Assembly (NCBI GenBank): GCA_016699405.1
Contig: CP064972.1
Location: 4,805,501 to 4,869,500 of the forward strand
Direction: 5' to 3'
From: Holophagales bacterium
GTDB taxonomy: Bacteria; Acidobacteriota; Thermoanaerobaculia; Multivoradales; JAGPDF01
DNA: 64,000 bases
In this document: in pieces, positions 1-7,688 of the stretch
Layout of the letters: each line of letters opens with the position of its first letter
Position numbering within the stretch: position 1 is the stretch's first letter
Program-made: the position numbers and the translations under genes
The notes under the pieces: model-generated
What the model saw: only the letters and a program-made list of their open reading frames with translations
Databases searched by the model: none
Told to the model about the DNA's origin: nothing

Positions 1-287
1 CCACCGCGCAGGTGCTGCTCTCGCTCCTCGTCGACGGCGACGAGCTCCAGGCCGCGGTCGACCGCCCGCGCCTGCACCACCAGTGGCTCCCCGACCGCCT
101 CGAAGCGGAGACCGACGCCCTCTCCCCCGAAACCCGCGCCGACCTCGAACGCCGCGGCCACGCCCTCGTCCCCGCCACCTCGACCGCCAAAGTCAACGCC
201 GTCCGCCTCCTCCCCGACGGCACCCTCACCGCCGCCGCCGACCCCCGCGGCCCCGGCGGCGCCGGCGTCGTGCGGCCGTTGCCCTGA
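1..287 (+). CDS. ggt: gamma-glutamyltransferase, C-terminal fragment (cut by window start)
   Basis: This is the tail of a gamma-glutamyltransferase, an Ntn-hydrolase that cleaves or transfers the gamma-glutamyl group of glutathione, usually in the periplasm. The frame is open from base 3 and ends at TGA 285-287. The catalytic Thr of the small subunit lies upstream of the window. The roughly 94 visible residues carry the usual end of the family: a VDRPRLHHQWLPD segment, an LSPETRADLERRGH helix, and a closing AADPRGPGGAG strand. The identification rests on this tail only, so enzyme activity and full length cannot be judged. The following 700 bases hold repeats and no clear gene. Confidence 0.8.
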   Translation, partial: TAQVLLSLLVDGDELQAAVDRPRLHHQWLPDRLEAETDALSPETRADLERRGHALVPATSTAKVNAVRLLPDGTLTAAADPRGPGGAGVVRPLP

Positions 288-365
288 GACAGCCCAGCGA
301 AGCGATCGGCTTCGCGACCGAACAACGACAGGGGCCGGCTGACGAAAGGGGACCCGCTGACGAAA

Positions 366-384
366 GGGGACAGGCTTCAGCCTG
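366..384. repeat. REP-like element, left half-copy
   Basis: Begins with the GGGGACAGGC arm and TTCA loop and breaks off after GCCTG, just before the next full copy. It is preceded by GACGAAA, as is the copy at 1646, so the shared unit is longer than the palindrome. Confidence 0.7.
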
Positions 385-393
385 CTGACGACA

Positions 394-420
394 GGGGACA
401 GGCTTCAGCCTGTCCCCGCC
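394..420. repeat. REP-like palindrome, full copy
   Basis: Ten-base arms GGGGACAGGC and GCCTGTCCCC around a TTCA loop, followed by GCC. It is a perfect inverted repeat able to form a strong hairpin on either strand. The same unit recurs at 882 and 1646. Confidence 0.8.
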
Positions 421-617
421 ATCGATCCAATCTCCCGTTCTCCCTCGAGCAAGCAGCGGCGCACTGGCAGACACACCACGCCCGCGTTCGCCCAACCCCG
501 CTGCGAGTTGCTGAGCGATCGACTTGTCGATGGTGGCGCGCAGGCCAAGCAGAGTGGAGCCGAGACGTTGCTCGGCGATCCATGAACGAGAGGCGGATCC
601 CGCTCGCCCGCGAGAGA

Positions 618-821
618 CTACCGGTCCTCGGAGGGGGGCTCCGCCCCCGGCAGCGGTGCAGAGCGTCGTTCGGGCAGCCCGTCCGCCGCGAGCGTCGCCC
701 GCACCAACGGCTTCAGCCCTGGGTACAACGCTCGCATCTCGGGAGAAAGCGCCTCCACGAAGCGGGGATCGTCCAGATCCTCGAGAGCCTCCACTCGGAA
801 CGGCTTCTCTGACGACGCCAT
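618..821 (-). CDS. small hypothetical ORF, possible gene remnant
   Basis: A 67-residue frame whose first 50 residues look protein-like (FRVEALEDLDDPRFVEALSP and a following amphipathic stretch). The last 15 residues are low-complexity and match the repeat-rich DNA around it. The frame after its stop is also protein-like for about 50 codons in another phase, so this may be the 5-prime part of a frameshifted gene. I recognise no family and see no Shine-Dalgarno site. The alternative is chance coding in high-GC DNA. Confidence 0.25.
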   Translation of the reverse strand: MASSEKPFRVEALEDLDDPRFVEALSPEMRALYPGLKPLVRATLAADGLPERRSAPLPGAEPPSEDR

Positions 822-881
822 CGCGACGAGGGTACGCTTCGCCTGAAGCGCCCGTCAAACCCTGCCGCCAAGCTCTCGACA

Positions 882-908
882 GGGGACAGGCTTCAGCCCG
901 TCCCCGCC
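882..908. repeat. REP-like palindrome, one arm mismatch
   Basis: Same unit as at 394 with one change in the right arm (GCCCG for GCCTG). It lies 87 bases upstream of the antitoxin start and, with the copy at 1646, brackets the toxin-antitoxin pair. Confidence 0.75.
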
Positions 909-994
909 ACCCGCTCTCCCGTTCTCCCTTGGATACGGAACGGCTGCGGCAGCGCGCGTTTCCGACAAGGGAGGACCTGAGCGAGAATCGGCCC

Positions 995-1309
995 ATGCGA
1001 GAGAGCCCCTTGATCGATTCGAGGATGCCCGAGCTCCGAGCCCTCTGCGCTCGGTTCGGCGTGGCGAGGCTGCGGCTCTTCGGGTCGGCGGCCATGGGCG
1101 GATTCGACCCCGCGACCAGCGACCTGGATTTCCTCGTCGAGCTGGGGCCGGTCGAAGGCATGAGCCGCTTCCAGCAGTTCATGGGGTTGAAGCTCGCGCT
1201 GCAGGATCTGTTTGGAAGGCCGGTGGACCTCATCTCCGCCCGAGCCGTTCGCGGCCCCGCGTTCCGCCACTCGCTCGAAAGCGCGTCGATCGATCTCTAT
1301 GCTGCCTGA
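995..1309 (+). CDS. mntA: MNT-type nucleotidyltransferase antitoxin (MntA-like)
   Basis: A 104-residue minimal nucleotidyltransferase. The LFGSAAMGGF stretch followed by SDLDFLVEL gives the GS...DxD signature of the DNA polymerase beta-like MNT fold. The two Asp residues bind metal and ATP. In characterised MntA-HepT systems the MNT protein neutralises the HEPN toxin by adding AMP to it. The ATG at 995 was chosen because upstream in-frame codons are low-complexity and the protein then starts just before the conserved fold. Its end overlaps the start of the HEPN gene by 11 bases, the usual arrangement for this pair. The pair sits between two REP-like repeats, which may mark a mobile or recently gained cassette. 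Function is inferred from motif and context. Confidence 0.85.
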   Translation: MRESPLIDSRMPELRALCARFGVARLRLFGSAAMGGFDPATSDLDFLVELGPVEGMSRFQQFMGLKLALQDLFGRPVDLISARAVRGPAFRHSLESASIDLYAA

Positions 1310-1640
1310 GAGCCGATCCGCTCTCGAGAAGGTCGTCGAGCTCGCTGCGCTCCTCGACGATCGCATCGCCGGCCGCTCGCTGCCCGACTACGAGAACGAC
1401 GGCGACCTTCAAGCCATCGCCGAGCGGCACCTCATCACCATCGGCGAGGCTCTCGCCCGCGTGGCACGAAAGGACCCGGCCCTCTTCGCGCAGCTCCCCG
1501 AGGGTCGCGAAGTCGTCGACTTCCGCAACGTGCTGGTGCACGGCTACGACATCATCGACCAAGAGGTCGTCTGGTCGGCCCTCACGCAGGACCTGCAGCG
1601 GCTGGCCGCCGCGGCGCGCGCGCTCCTTCAGCCCCTCTGA
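1299..1640 (+). CDS. hepT: HEPN domain toxin, HepT-like (DUF86)
   Basis: A 113-residue all-helical HEPN protein of the DUF86/HepT group. The catalytic RX4H motif of HEPN RNases is visible as RNVLVHGY near residue 74, and the family's ERHLITIGEAL helix precedes it. HepT toxins are RNases held inactive by the partner MNT protein. The ATG at 1299 lies inside the end of the antitoxin gene, so the two are translationally coupled. The stop at 1638-1640 is followed within six bases by a REP-like palindrome, which could end or stabilise the transcript. Length is normal for HepT. I am confident of the family; target RNA and physiological role are unknown. Confidence 0.88.
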   Translation: MLPESRSALEKVVELAALLDDRIAGRSLPDYENDGDLQAIAERHLITIGEALARVARKDPALFAQLPEGREVVDFRNVLVHGYDIIDQEVVWSALTQDLQRLAAAARALLQPL

Positions 1641-1645
1641 CGAAA

Positions 1646-1672
1646 GGGGACAGGCTTCAGCCTGTCCCCGCC
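1646..1672. repeat. REP-like palindrome, full copy
   Basis: Perfect copy of the unit at 394, with the same GACGAAA lead-in, beginning six bases after the HEPN toxin stop codon. It may act as a transcript-end hairpin for the toxin-antitoxin operon. Confidence 0.8.
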
Positions 1673-1731
1673 GCGACCCGCGCCATCGCGCGCAGTTCAC
1701 CCCCGCCCTGAACAACCGGGCTCCATCGTAG

Positions 1732-1763
1732 TCCCACCGCCAGTTACCGGTCGATTCCGAGGC
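1732..1763. repeat. imperfect direct repeat, copy 1
   Basis: A 32-base unit that matches 1808-1839 at 28 of 32 positions; both end in GGTCGATTCCGAGGC. The start-to-start distance is 76 bases. Confidence 0.6.
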
Positions 1764-1807
1764 AGAAGTACCGCGCAATCAAGCACGTGATCCCCGAGTT
1801 GTCGCAA

Positions 1808-1839
1808 TCCCACCGTCAGTAGCTGGTCGATTCCGAGGC
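1808..1839. repeat. imperfect direct repeat, copy 2
   Basis: Second copy of the 32-base unit at 1732, with four substitutions. Such spaced pairs can be recombinase or regulator sites, but no protein is linked to them here. Confidence 0.6.
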
Positions 1840-2019
1840 CACCCCTGCAGGTCATTGATTCCATGACCCTTTGCGGCCCCGTTTCGAGTTACCCCCTGAA
1901 ATCGAGGGGTCCGTTCCTGCCAATTCCTGCCATCCGTGGCGTGCCTCCTTCCCACAACCCGTTGATTCCAAGCCGGTTCCGTCGTTCCCATTGACCCCCC
2001 GTCAGAATGGCACGAGAGC

Positions 2020-2035
2020 TTGGCACGCTTGTTGT
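2020..2035 (+). promoter_or_regulatory. sigma54-like -24/-12 promoter, orphan
   Basis: TTGGCACG-CTTG-TTGT matches the sigma54 consensus YTGGCACG-N4-TTGC except for the last base, and the GG and G(C/T) pairs have the required 12-base offset. It points right, but the next genes downstream are on the minus strand, so any transcript would be non-coding or antisense to the gene at 2326-3183. The sequence match is seen directly; activity is a guess. Confidence 0.4.
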
Positions 2036-2325
2036 CCAGATCCCCCCTCCCACGCGCGCCGCATCGCGCTCGCGGCGCCGAGACGGTCGCTCGGGAGTCC
2101 CTTCCTTCTTCAGTTTTCAAGAGCCTCGCCGCGCGGGTGTTCCGCCTGCTCGAGCCCGCACCCGCTCGCCGAGATCGATCCGTGCGATCGCCCTGCTCCC
2201 ACGCCGCTGGTCGCTCTCCTTCTCCTGCCCATCGCCTCGAGGGTGACCAGGACTTCAGGCTAGCGCCCCTGCCGAGCGCCCGCCCACAGGGACCTCCTCG
2301 CGCGCCTGCCCGAGGGCACAGATCC

Positions 2326-3183
2326 TCACCACGCGGCCCAGATCGGCCGCGCCAGGACGGCGTTGTGCCCGGGACGCAAGGTCGAGGGCTGGAGGATCGG
2401 ATTCTCAGCAGCCAGCTCGACGACGTCGGCGATCTCGTCGAGCGAATGCCCGGCGAGGGGGTCCCTTCTTGCATCGACCATCCCCGAAAGAAGGGCCGCT
2501 TTCTCCTTCCCCCTCTCGATCACCAGCGCGGTGGATTCGAGGCTCAATTCGACCGGGACGAGGTCCGGCACGAGCGAGGCGGAGCTCGAGAGGAGCACTA
2601 CCCGTTCCCCGATTTCCGGGAGAATCCTGAAACGGTAATCACGGCGGCAGAAGCGGTGCCCGCCGAACGCGAACTCGCCGATCTCGATCGTCACGCCGAA
2701 GCCGGAAGGAGGGTCCGCCGGCGCCACGCCCGAGGACGGCGTCCAGCGAATGAGCCTCTCGATCTCGATCCAGTACGCCGTGCCAGGCCATCCGCGGACG
2801 AAACCGGGCTCCTTCTCCCGCACCCGACCGACCACGATCGTGCGCGCGAGCGGGACGAAATCGAGCACGGCCTGGGGCCACCCAAGCGGCCCGAGCGGCG
2901 GTTCCGCGTCCCTCACGACCGCGCTCCCGATGCAGTCGCCCGAAGCACCGACCTGACTCGCCCCTCCAGACATCCGGATCTCGTACTGGACAACCTCGGG
3001 AAGGAGGCGAAGGTCGTCGAGCCCGGCCGGCGATCTCGCGGCCGCGAGCGAATACCACTGCGGCGACCGCCCGTCGCGCCCGTCATCCGGAGCGGACCGA
3101 CGAGGGATCCTTCCCGCGACGAGAGCACTCGGAAGGAGAAACAGGCAGGCCAACAGAACCCAAGGCGAAGTGCGCCCTGCCAT
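2326..3183 (-). CDS. hypothetical exported protein
   Basis: A 285-residue protein of unknown function. The ATG at 3183 was chosen because it gives a clean signal peptide (MAGRTSPW, hydrophobic core LLACLFLLPSALVAG). The upstream extension from 3240 is Arg-rich and unlikely in an exported protein. The middle (about residues 105-190) contains alternating beta-type segments such as RTIVVGRVREKEPG and AYWIEIERLIRW, which resemble a small beta-barrel that is common in Acidobacteriota hypotheticals. Two Cys residues (one before the barrel, one in GGHRFCRRDYRF) might form a disulfide after export. There is no membrane anchor other than the signal. The gene is alone, about 140 bases after the end of the ABC transporter gene on the same strand. 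Confidence 0.75.
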   Translation of the reverse strand: MAGRTSPWVLLACLFLLPSALVAGRIPRRSAPDDGRDGRSPQWYSLAAARSPAGLDDLRLLPEVVQYEIRMSGGASQVGASGDCIGSAVVRDAEPPLGPLGWPQAVLDFVPLARTIVVGRVREKEPGFVRGWPGTAYWIEIERLIRWTPSSGVAPADPPSGFGVTIEIGEFAFGGHRFCRRDYRFRILPEIGERVVLLSSSASLVPDLVPVELSLESTALVIERGKEKAALLSGMVDARRDPLAGHSLDEIADVVELAAENPILQPSTLRPGHNAVLARPIWAAW

Positions 3184-3326
3184 CGAATGGCCGCAGCTCC
3201 GACCTCTGCGTATCGACGCCCTCGCCACATCGCAGGACATGAGGCGAATCTACACCGGCACGGAACCGTCGATCGGCCTCTCGAGCCGCAGGTGACGACA
3301 CGCCGGCGCCGAGGCCGTTCGAGCCC

Positions 3327-5180
3327 CTACGCGATCTTCCGATACTGCAACTGATACAGCCGGTGGTAGATGCCGCGCTGGGCGAGGAGCTCCTGGTGGG
3401 TGCCGTGCTCGCGCAGCTCGCCCTTGTGGAGGACGAGGATGCGGTCGGCGCGCTGGATGGTGGAGAGGCGGTGGGCGATGACCAGGCTGGTGCGGCCGAC
3501 GAGGAGGCGGTCGAGGGCGATCTGCAGGAGCCGCTCGGTCTCGCTGTCGACCGAGGCGGTGGCCTCGTCGAGCACCAGGACGCGCGGGTCGAAGGCGAGC
3601 GCGCGGGCGAAGGCGAGGAGCTGCTTCTGGCCCACCGAGAGGCCGGCGCCGCGCTCGCGGACGACCGCGTCGAAGCCACCCGGGAGTCGCTCGATGAAGT
3701 CGAGCGCCTGGGCCTGGGCGGCGGCCTCGCGCAACCGCTCGGCGCCGATCGACTCGTCGCCGAGGCGCAGGTTGCCCGCCACAGTGCCGGAGAAGAGGAA
3801 GACGTCCTGGAGCACCACGCCGACCGCCCGGCGGAGCGCGGCGAGGTCCCACGCGCGCACGTCGACGCCGTCGAGTCGGACCGCCCCCTGCTGCACGTCG
3901 TAGAAGCGCAGCAGGAGGCTCGCGAGCGTCGACTTGCCGGCTCCGGTCGCGCCGACGACCGCCACCATTTCGCCGGCGGCGACGTCGAACGACATCCCCT
4001 TGAGCACCGGTTCGGCGGGGTCGTAGCCGAAGACCACGTGATCGAAGGCGATCGACCCGGCGATCTGGGCCGGCGCGTGCGCCTCCGGCGGGGCGGCGAT
4101 CGCCGGCGCCGTGTCGAGCAGGCGGAAGATGCGCTCCGACGAGGCCATCGCCGCTTGCAGCACGTTGTACTTCTCCGAGAGGTCGGCGAGCGGCTGGTAG
4201 AAGCGCTGGGCGTACTGCAGGAAAGCGACGAGCGCGCCGACCGAGAGGGTGCCGCGCACCGCCTCGCCGCCGCCGACCCAGAGCACCAGGGCGAGCCCCA
4301 TGGCGGTGAGCAACTCGATGCCCGGGTAGTAGACCGCGTAGTAGAAGATGCCGCGCACGTTGGCATCGCGGTGGTCGCGGTTGATCGTCTGGAAGTCGGC
4401 GCGCGCCCGCGCCTCGCGCGAGAAGAGCTGGACGACCGACATCCCCGCCACGTGCTCCTGGAGGAAAGCGTTGATCCGCGCGATCTTCACCCGCACCTCG
4501 CGGAAGCTCTCGCGCGCCCGCGTCTTGAACCAGAGGGTCAGCAGGAGCAGCAGCGGCAGCACGGCGAAGGTGGCGAGCGCCAGGCGCAGGTCGAGCCAGA
4601 AGAGCACGACGACGATGCCGGCGAGCAGCATCAGGTCGCCGAAGACCGAGACGATGCCGGCGGTGAAGAGCTCGTTGAGCGCGTCGACGTCGGTGGTCAC
4701 GCGGGTGACCAGGCGCCCCACCGGCGTGCGGTCGAAGGTGGCGACCTCCAGGCGTTGCAGGTGTCCGAACAGCTCCGCCCGCAGGTCCGCCATCACCTTC
4801 TGGCCGATCACCTGCATGAGATAGCCCTGGGCGTAGACCACCGCGAAAGCCCCGACGAGCGCCACGAGGTAGACCAGCGCCGCTCCGGTGATCCCCTGGA
4901 GGGGCGTCGGCGCGAGCCCGAGCCGGGCGAGGGTGGCGGCGACGGCGCGGCTCACCCCGGAGTGCGGCGCGGCGGCCGCCGGCGGCGCGGCGAAGAGATC
5001 GAGCGCCGTCGCCGTGGCGAGCGGCCCGACCAGTTGCAGGAGGGCGGAGACGACGATGAGACCGACGCTCGCCGCCGTGGCGCGGCGATACGGCCGCAGG
5101 TAGCCGAGCAGGCGGCGCATCAGCCCGCTGTCGTAGCTCTTGCCGAGCTGGGCTTCCGAGAGGGGGTCGTCGGCGCTCAC
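3327..5180 (-). CDS. ABC-type exporter, fused permease and ATPase (MsbA/MdlB-like)
   Basis: A 617-residue half-transporter that works as a dimer to pump a lipid, drug or peptide out of the cytoplasm. Residues about 20-340 hold the six-helix type I exporter membrane domain. The nucleotide-binding domain follows, with Walker A GATGAGKST near 412, signature LSVGQKQ near 514 (VGQ in place of the common GGQ), Walker B VLVLDEATASVD near 535, and H-loop VIAHRLSTI. I chose GTG 5180 over the longer start at 5282: the shorter protein begins just before the conserved region, and the longer one would overlap the pilT leader. The gene runs divergently from pilT and has no accessory protein, so the substrate cannot be named. 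Confidence 0.92.
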   Translation of the reverse strand: MSADDPLSEAQLGKSYDSGLMRRLLGYLRPYRRATAASVGLIVVSALLQLVGPLATATALDLFAAPPAAAAPHSGVSRAVAATLARLGLAPTPLQGITGAALVYLVALVGAFAVVYAQGYLMQVIGQKVMADLRAELFGHLQRLEVATFDRTPVGRLVTRVTTDVDALNELFTAGIVSVFGDLMLLAGIVVVLFWLDLRLALATFAVLPLLLLLTLWFKTRARESFREVRVKIARINAFLQEHVAGMSVVQLFSREARARADFQTINRDHRDANVRGIFYYAVYYPGIELLTAMGLALVLWVGGGEAVRGTLSVGALVAFLQYAQRFYQPLADLSEKYNVLQAAMASSERIFRLLDTAPAIAAPPEAHAPAQIAGSIAFDHVVFGYDPAEPVLKGMSFDVAAGEMVAVVGATGAGKSTLASLLLRFYDVQQGAVRLDGVDVRAWDLAALRRAVGVVLQDVFLFSGTVAGNLRLGDESIGAERLREAAAQAQALDFIERLPGGFDAVVRERGAGLSVGQKQLLAFARALAFDPRVLVLDEATASVDSETERLLQIALDRLLVGRTSLVIAHRLSTIQRADRILVLHKGELREHGTHQELLAQRGIYHRLYQLQYRKIA

Positions 5181-5264
5181 CGCCAGGGACGATACCCTAC
5201 CGGCGCGGGGCGCGGCATCGCGGGAGAGCGGAGCGCTCCGCTTTCCGCCCCGCTCCCTTGGATG

Positions 5265-5270
5265 TAGACT
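5265..5270 (+). promoter_or_regulatory. possible -10 box of the pilT-pilC unit
   Basis: TAGACT, followed by TCCTTGCC. The same TAGACTCCT(T/C)GCC context recurs at 15196 upstream of the S8 protease. A small hairpin (CTTGCCG and CGGCAAG arms, 5272-5293) lies between this box and the pilT ribosome site. No good -35 is visible. Confidence 0.3.
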
Positions 5271-5308
5271 CCTTGCCGTCAAACTCCGGCAAGGGCAGGG
5301 GTAACGGC

Positions 5309-6436
5309 ATGCCTCCGACGTTGAATGCCTTACTGAAGACGATGGTCGAGCAGGGCGGTTCCGACCTGCACATCACCACCAACTCGCCTCCCCAGGTGAG
5401 AGTGGACGGCGTGCTCAAACCGCTCAACCTTCCCCCGATGACGCCGGTGGAAACCAAGCAGATGTGCTACTCGATCCTCACCGACAACCAGAAGCACCGG
5501 TTGGAGGAGGACCTCGAGATCGACTTCTCCTTCGGCATCAAGGGGTTGGCGCGCTTCCGCGCCAACGTCTTCCACCAGCGCGGCGCCATCGCCGGCGCCT
5601 TCCGCCAGATCCCCTACGAGATCCGCTCCTTCCGCGAGCTCGGCCTGCCGGCGGTGGTGGAGAAGATCTGCGAAAAGCCGCGCGGCCTGGTGCTGGTCAC
5701 CGGACCGACCGGCTCGGGCAAGTCGACGACCCTCGCCGCCATGCTCGACAAGGTCAACCGCGAGCGGCACGAGCACATCGTCACCATCGAGGACCCGGTC
5801 GAGTACCTGCACAGCCACAAGAAGTGCCTGGTCAACCAGCGCGAGCTGCACGCCGACACCCACAGCTTCGCCAACGCCCTGCGCTCGGCGCTGCGCGAAG
5901 ACCCGGACGTCGTGCTGATCGGCGAGATGCGCGACTTCGAGACGGTGGAGTCGGCCCTGCGCATCGCCGAGACCGGCCACCTCACCTTCGCGACGCTGCA
6001 CACCAACTCGGCGGCGCAGACCATCAACCGCATCGTCGACATCTTCCCGGCCCACCAGCAGTCGCAGATCCGCGTCCAGCTCTCGTTCGTGCTCGAGGGG
6101 ATCCTCTGCCAGTCGCTGCTGCCGCGCGCCACCGGCAAGGGGCGCGCGCTCGCCATGGAGATCCTGGTGCCCAACGCGGCGATCCGCAACCTGATCCGCG
6201 AAGACAAGGTGCACCAGATCTACGGCATGATGCAGACCGGGCAGGGCAAGTACGGCATGCAGACCTTCAACCAGTCGCTGGCGGCGCTCTACTTCCGGCG
6301 CCAGATCACGCTGCAGACCGCGCTGGCGCGCTCCTCCTACCCGGACGAGCTGCAGGAGATGATCGCGCGCGGGCCGGCGGCGCTCGGCCTCGCGCCGCAA
6401 GGCGAGGCCCCCGCACCGGCCGCGACCAGGAGCTGA
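5309..6436 (+). CDS. pilT: type IV pilus retraction ATPase PilT
   Basis: A 375-residue hexameric secretion ATPase that powers pilus retraction. The N-terminal PAS-like part holds GGSDLHITTNSPP. The core has Walker A GPTGSGKST (132-140), the Asp-box segment VTIEDPVEY, Walker B VVLIGEMRD, and the His-box GHLTFATLHTN. The AIRNLIRE motif near residue 290, diagnostic for PilT rather than PilB, is present. ATG 5309 was chosen because AGGGG lies just upstream; the longer frame from 5258 has no ribosome site. An Ala/Pro-rich tail of about 15 residues is a local extension. pilC starts three bases after the stop, so the two are one operon. Pilin and PilB/M-Q genes are not in this window. Confidence 0.95.
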   Translation: MPPTLNALLKTMVEQGGSDLHITTNSPPQVRVDGVLKPLNLPPMTPVETKQMCYSILTDNQKHRLEEDLEIDFSFGIKGLARFRANVFHQRGAIAGAFRQIPYEIRSFRELGLPAVVEKICEKPRGLVLVTGPTGSGKSTTLAAMLDKVNRERHEHIVTIEDPVEYLHSHKKCLVNQRELHADTHSFANALRSALREDPDVVLIGEMRDFETVESALRIAETGHLTFATLHTNSAAQTINRIVDIFPAHQQSQIRVQLSFVLEGILCQSLLPRATGKGRALAMEILVPNAAIRNLIREDKVHQIYGMMQTGQGKYGMQTFNQSLAALYFRRQITLQTALARSSYPDELQEMIARGPAALGLAPQGEAPAPAATRS

Positions 6437-6439
6437 CCG

Positions 6440-7645
<1,206 letters not shown>

Positions 7646-7656
7646 GCCCGAACCTC

Positions 7657-7680
7657 GCGGGGGAGGCCCTCCTCCCCCGC
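7657..7680 (+). other. perfect hairpin between pilC and pilS
   Basis: Arms GCGGGGGAGG and CCTCCCCCGC around a CCCT loop, starting 12 bases after the pilC stop and ending 8 bases before the TTG start of the kinase gene. There is no T-tract, so it is not a classical terminator. It contains the only Shine-Dalgarno-like purine run (GGGGGAGG) near that start and could lock or expose it. Confidence 0.55.
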
Positions 7681-7688
7681 CGCCTCTC

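Larger units (their letters stand above)
288..994. other. gene-poor region with REP-like repeats
   Basis: About 700 bases between the ggt tail and the toxin-antitoxin pair. It contains three copies of a GGGGACAGGC palindrome (at 366, 394 and 882). A second shared string, CTCCCGTTCTCCCT, lies shortly after two of them (432-445 and 916-929). Protein-like codon usage appears in two different minus-strand frames (821 to 618, then about 570 to 420), as if an older gene had been broken by a frameshift. I see no intact conserved gene. An AAGGGAGG purine block at 965-972 is about 22 nt before the antitoxin start, which is too far for a normal ribosome site. Confidence 0.5.
1641..2325. other. gene-free region with repeats and an orphan sigma54-like promoter
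   Basis: About 685 bases with no convincing gene on either strand. It starts with a REP-like palindrome, then holds a 32-base imperfect direct repeat (1732 and 1808) and a good -24/-12 sequence at 2020-2035 that points right, away from any same-strand gene. Base composition in 1780-2000 is lower in GC than the flanks. It may be the site of a lost mobile element or of a non-coding RNA. Confidence 0.5.

Noticed and set aside
3363..5267. Long open frame of 634 codons antisense to the ABC exporter
   Set aside because: It mirrors a gene with all ABC motifs; its product is a low-complexity Glu/Arg/Asp/Gly string typical of the antisense frame in high-GC DNA.
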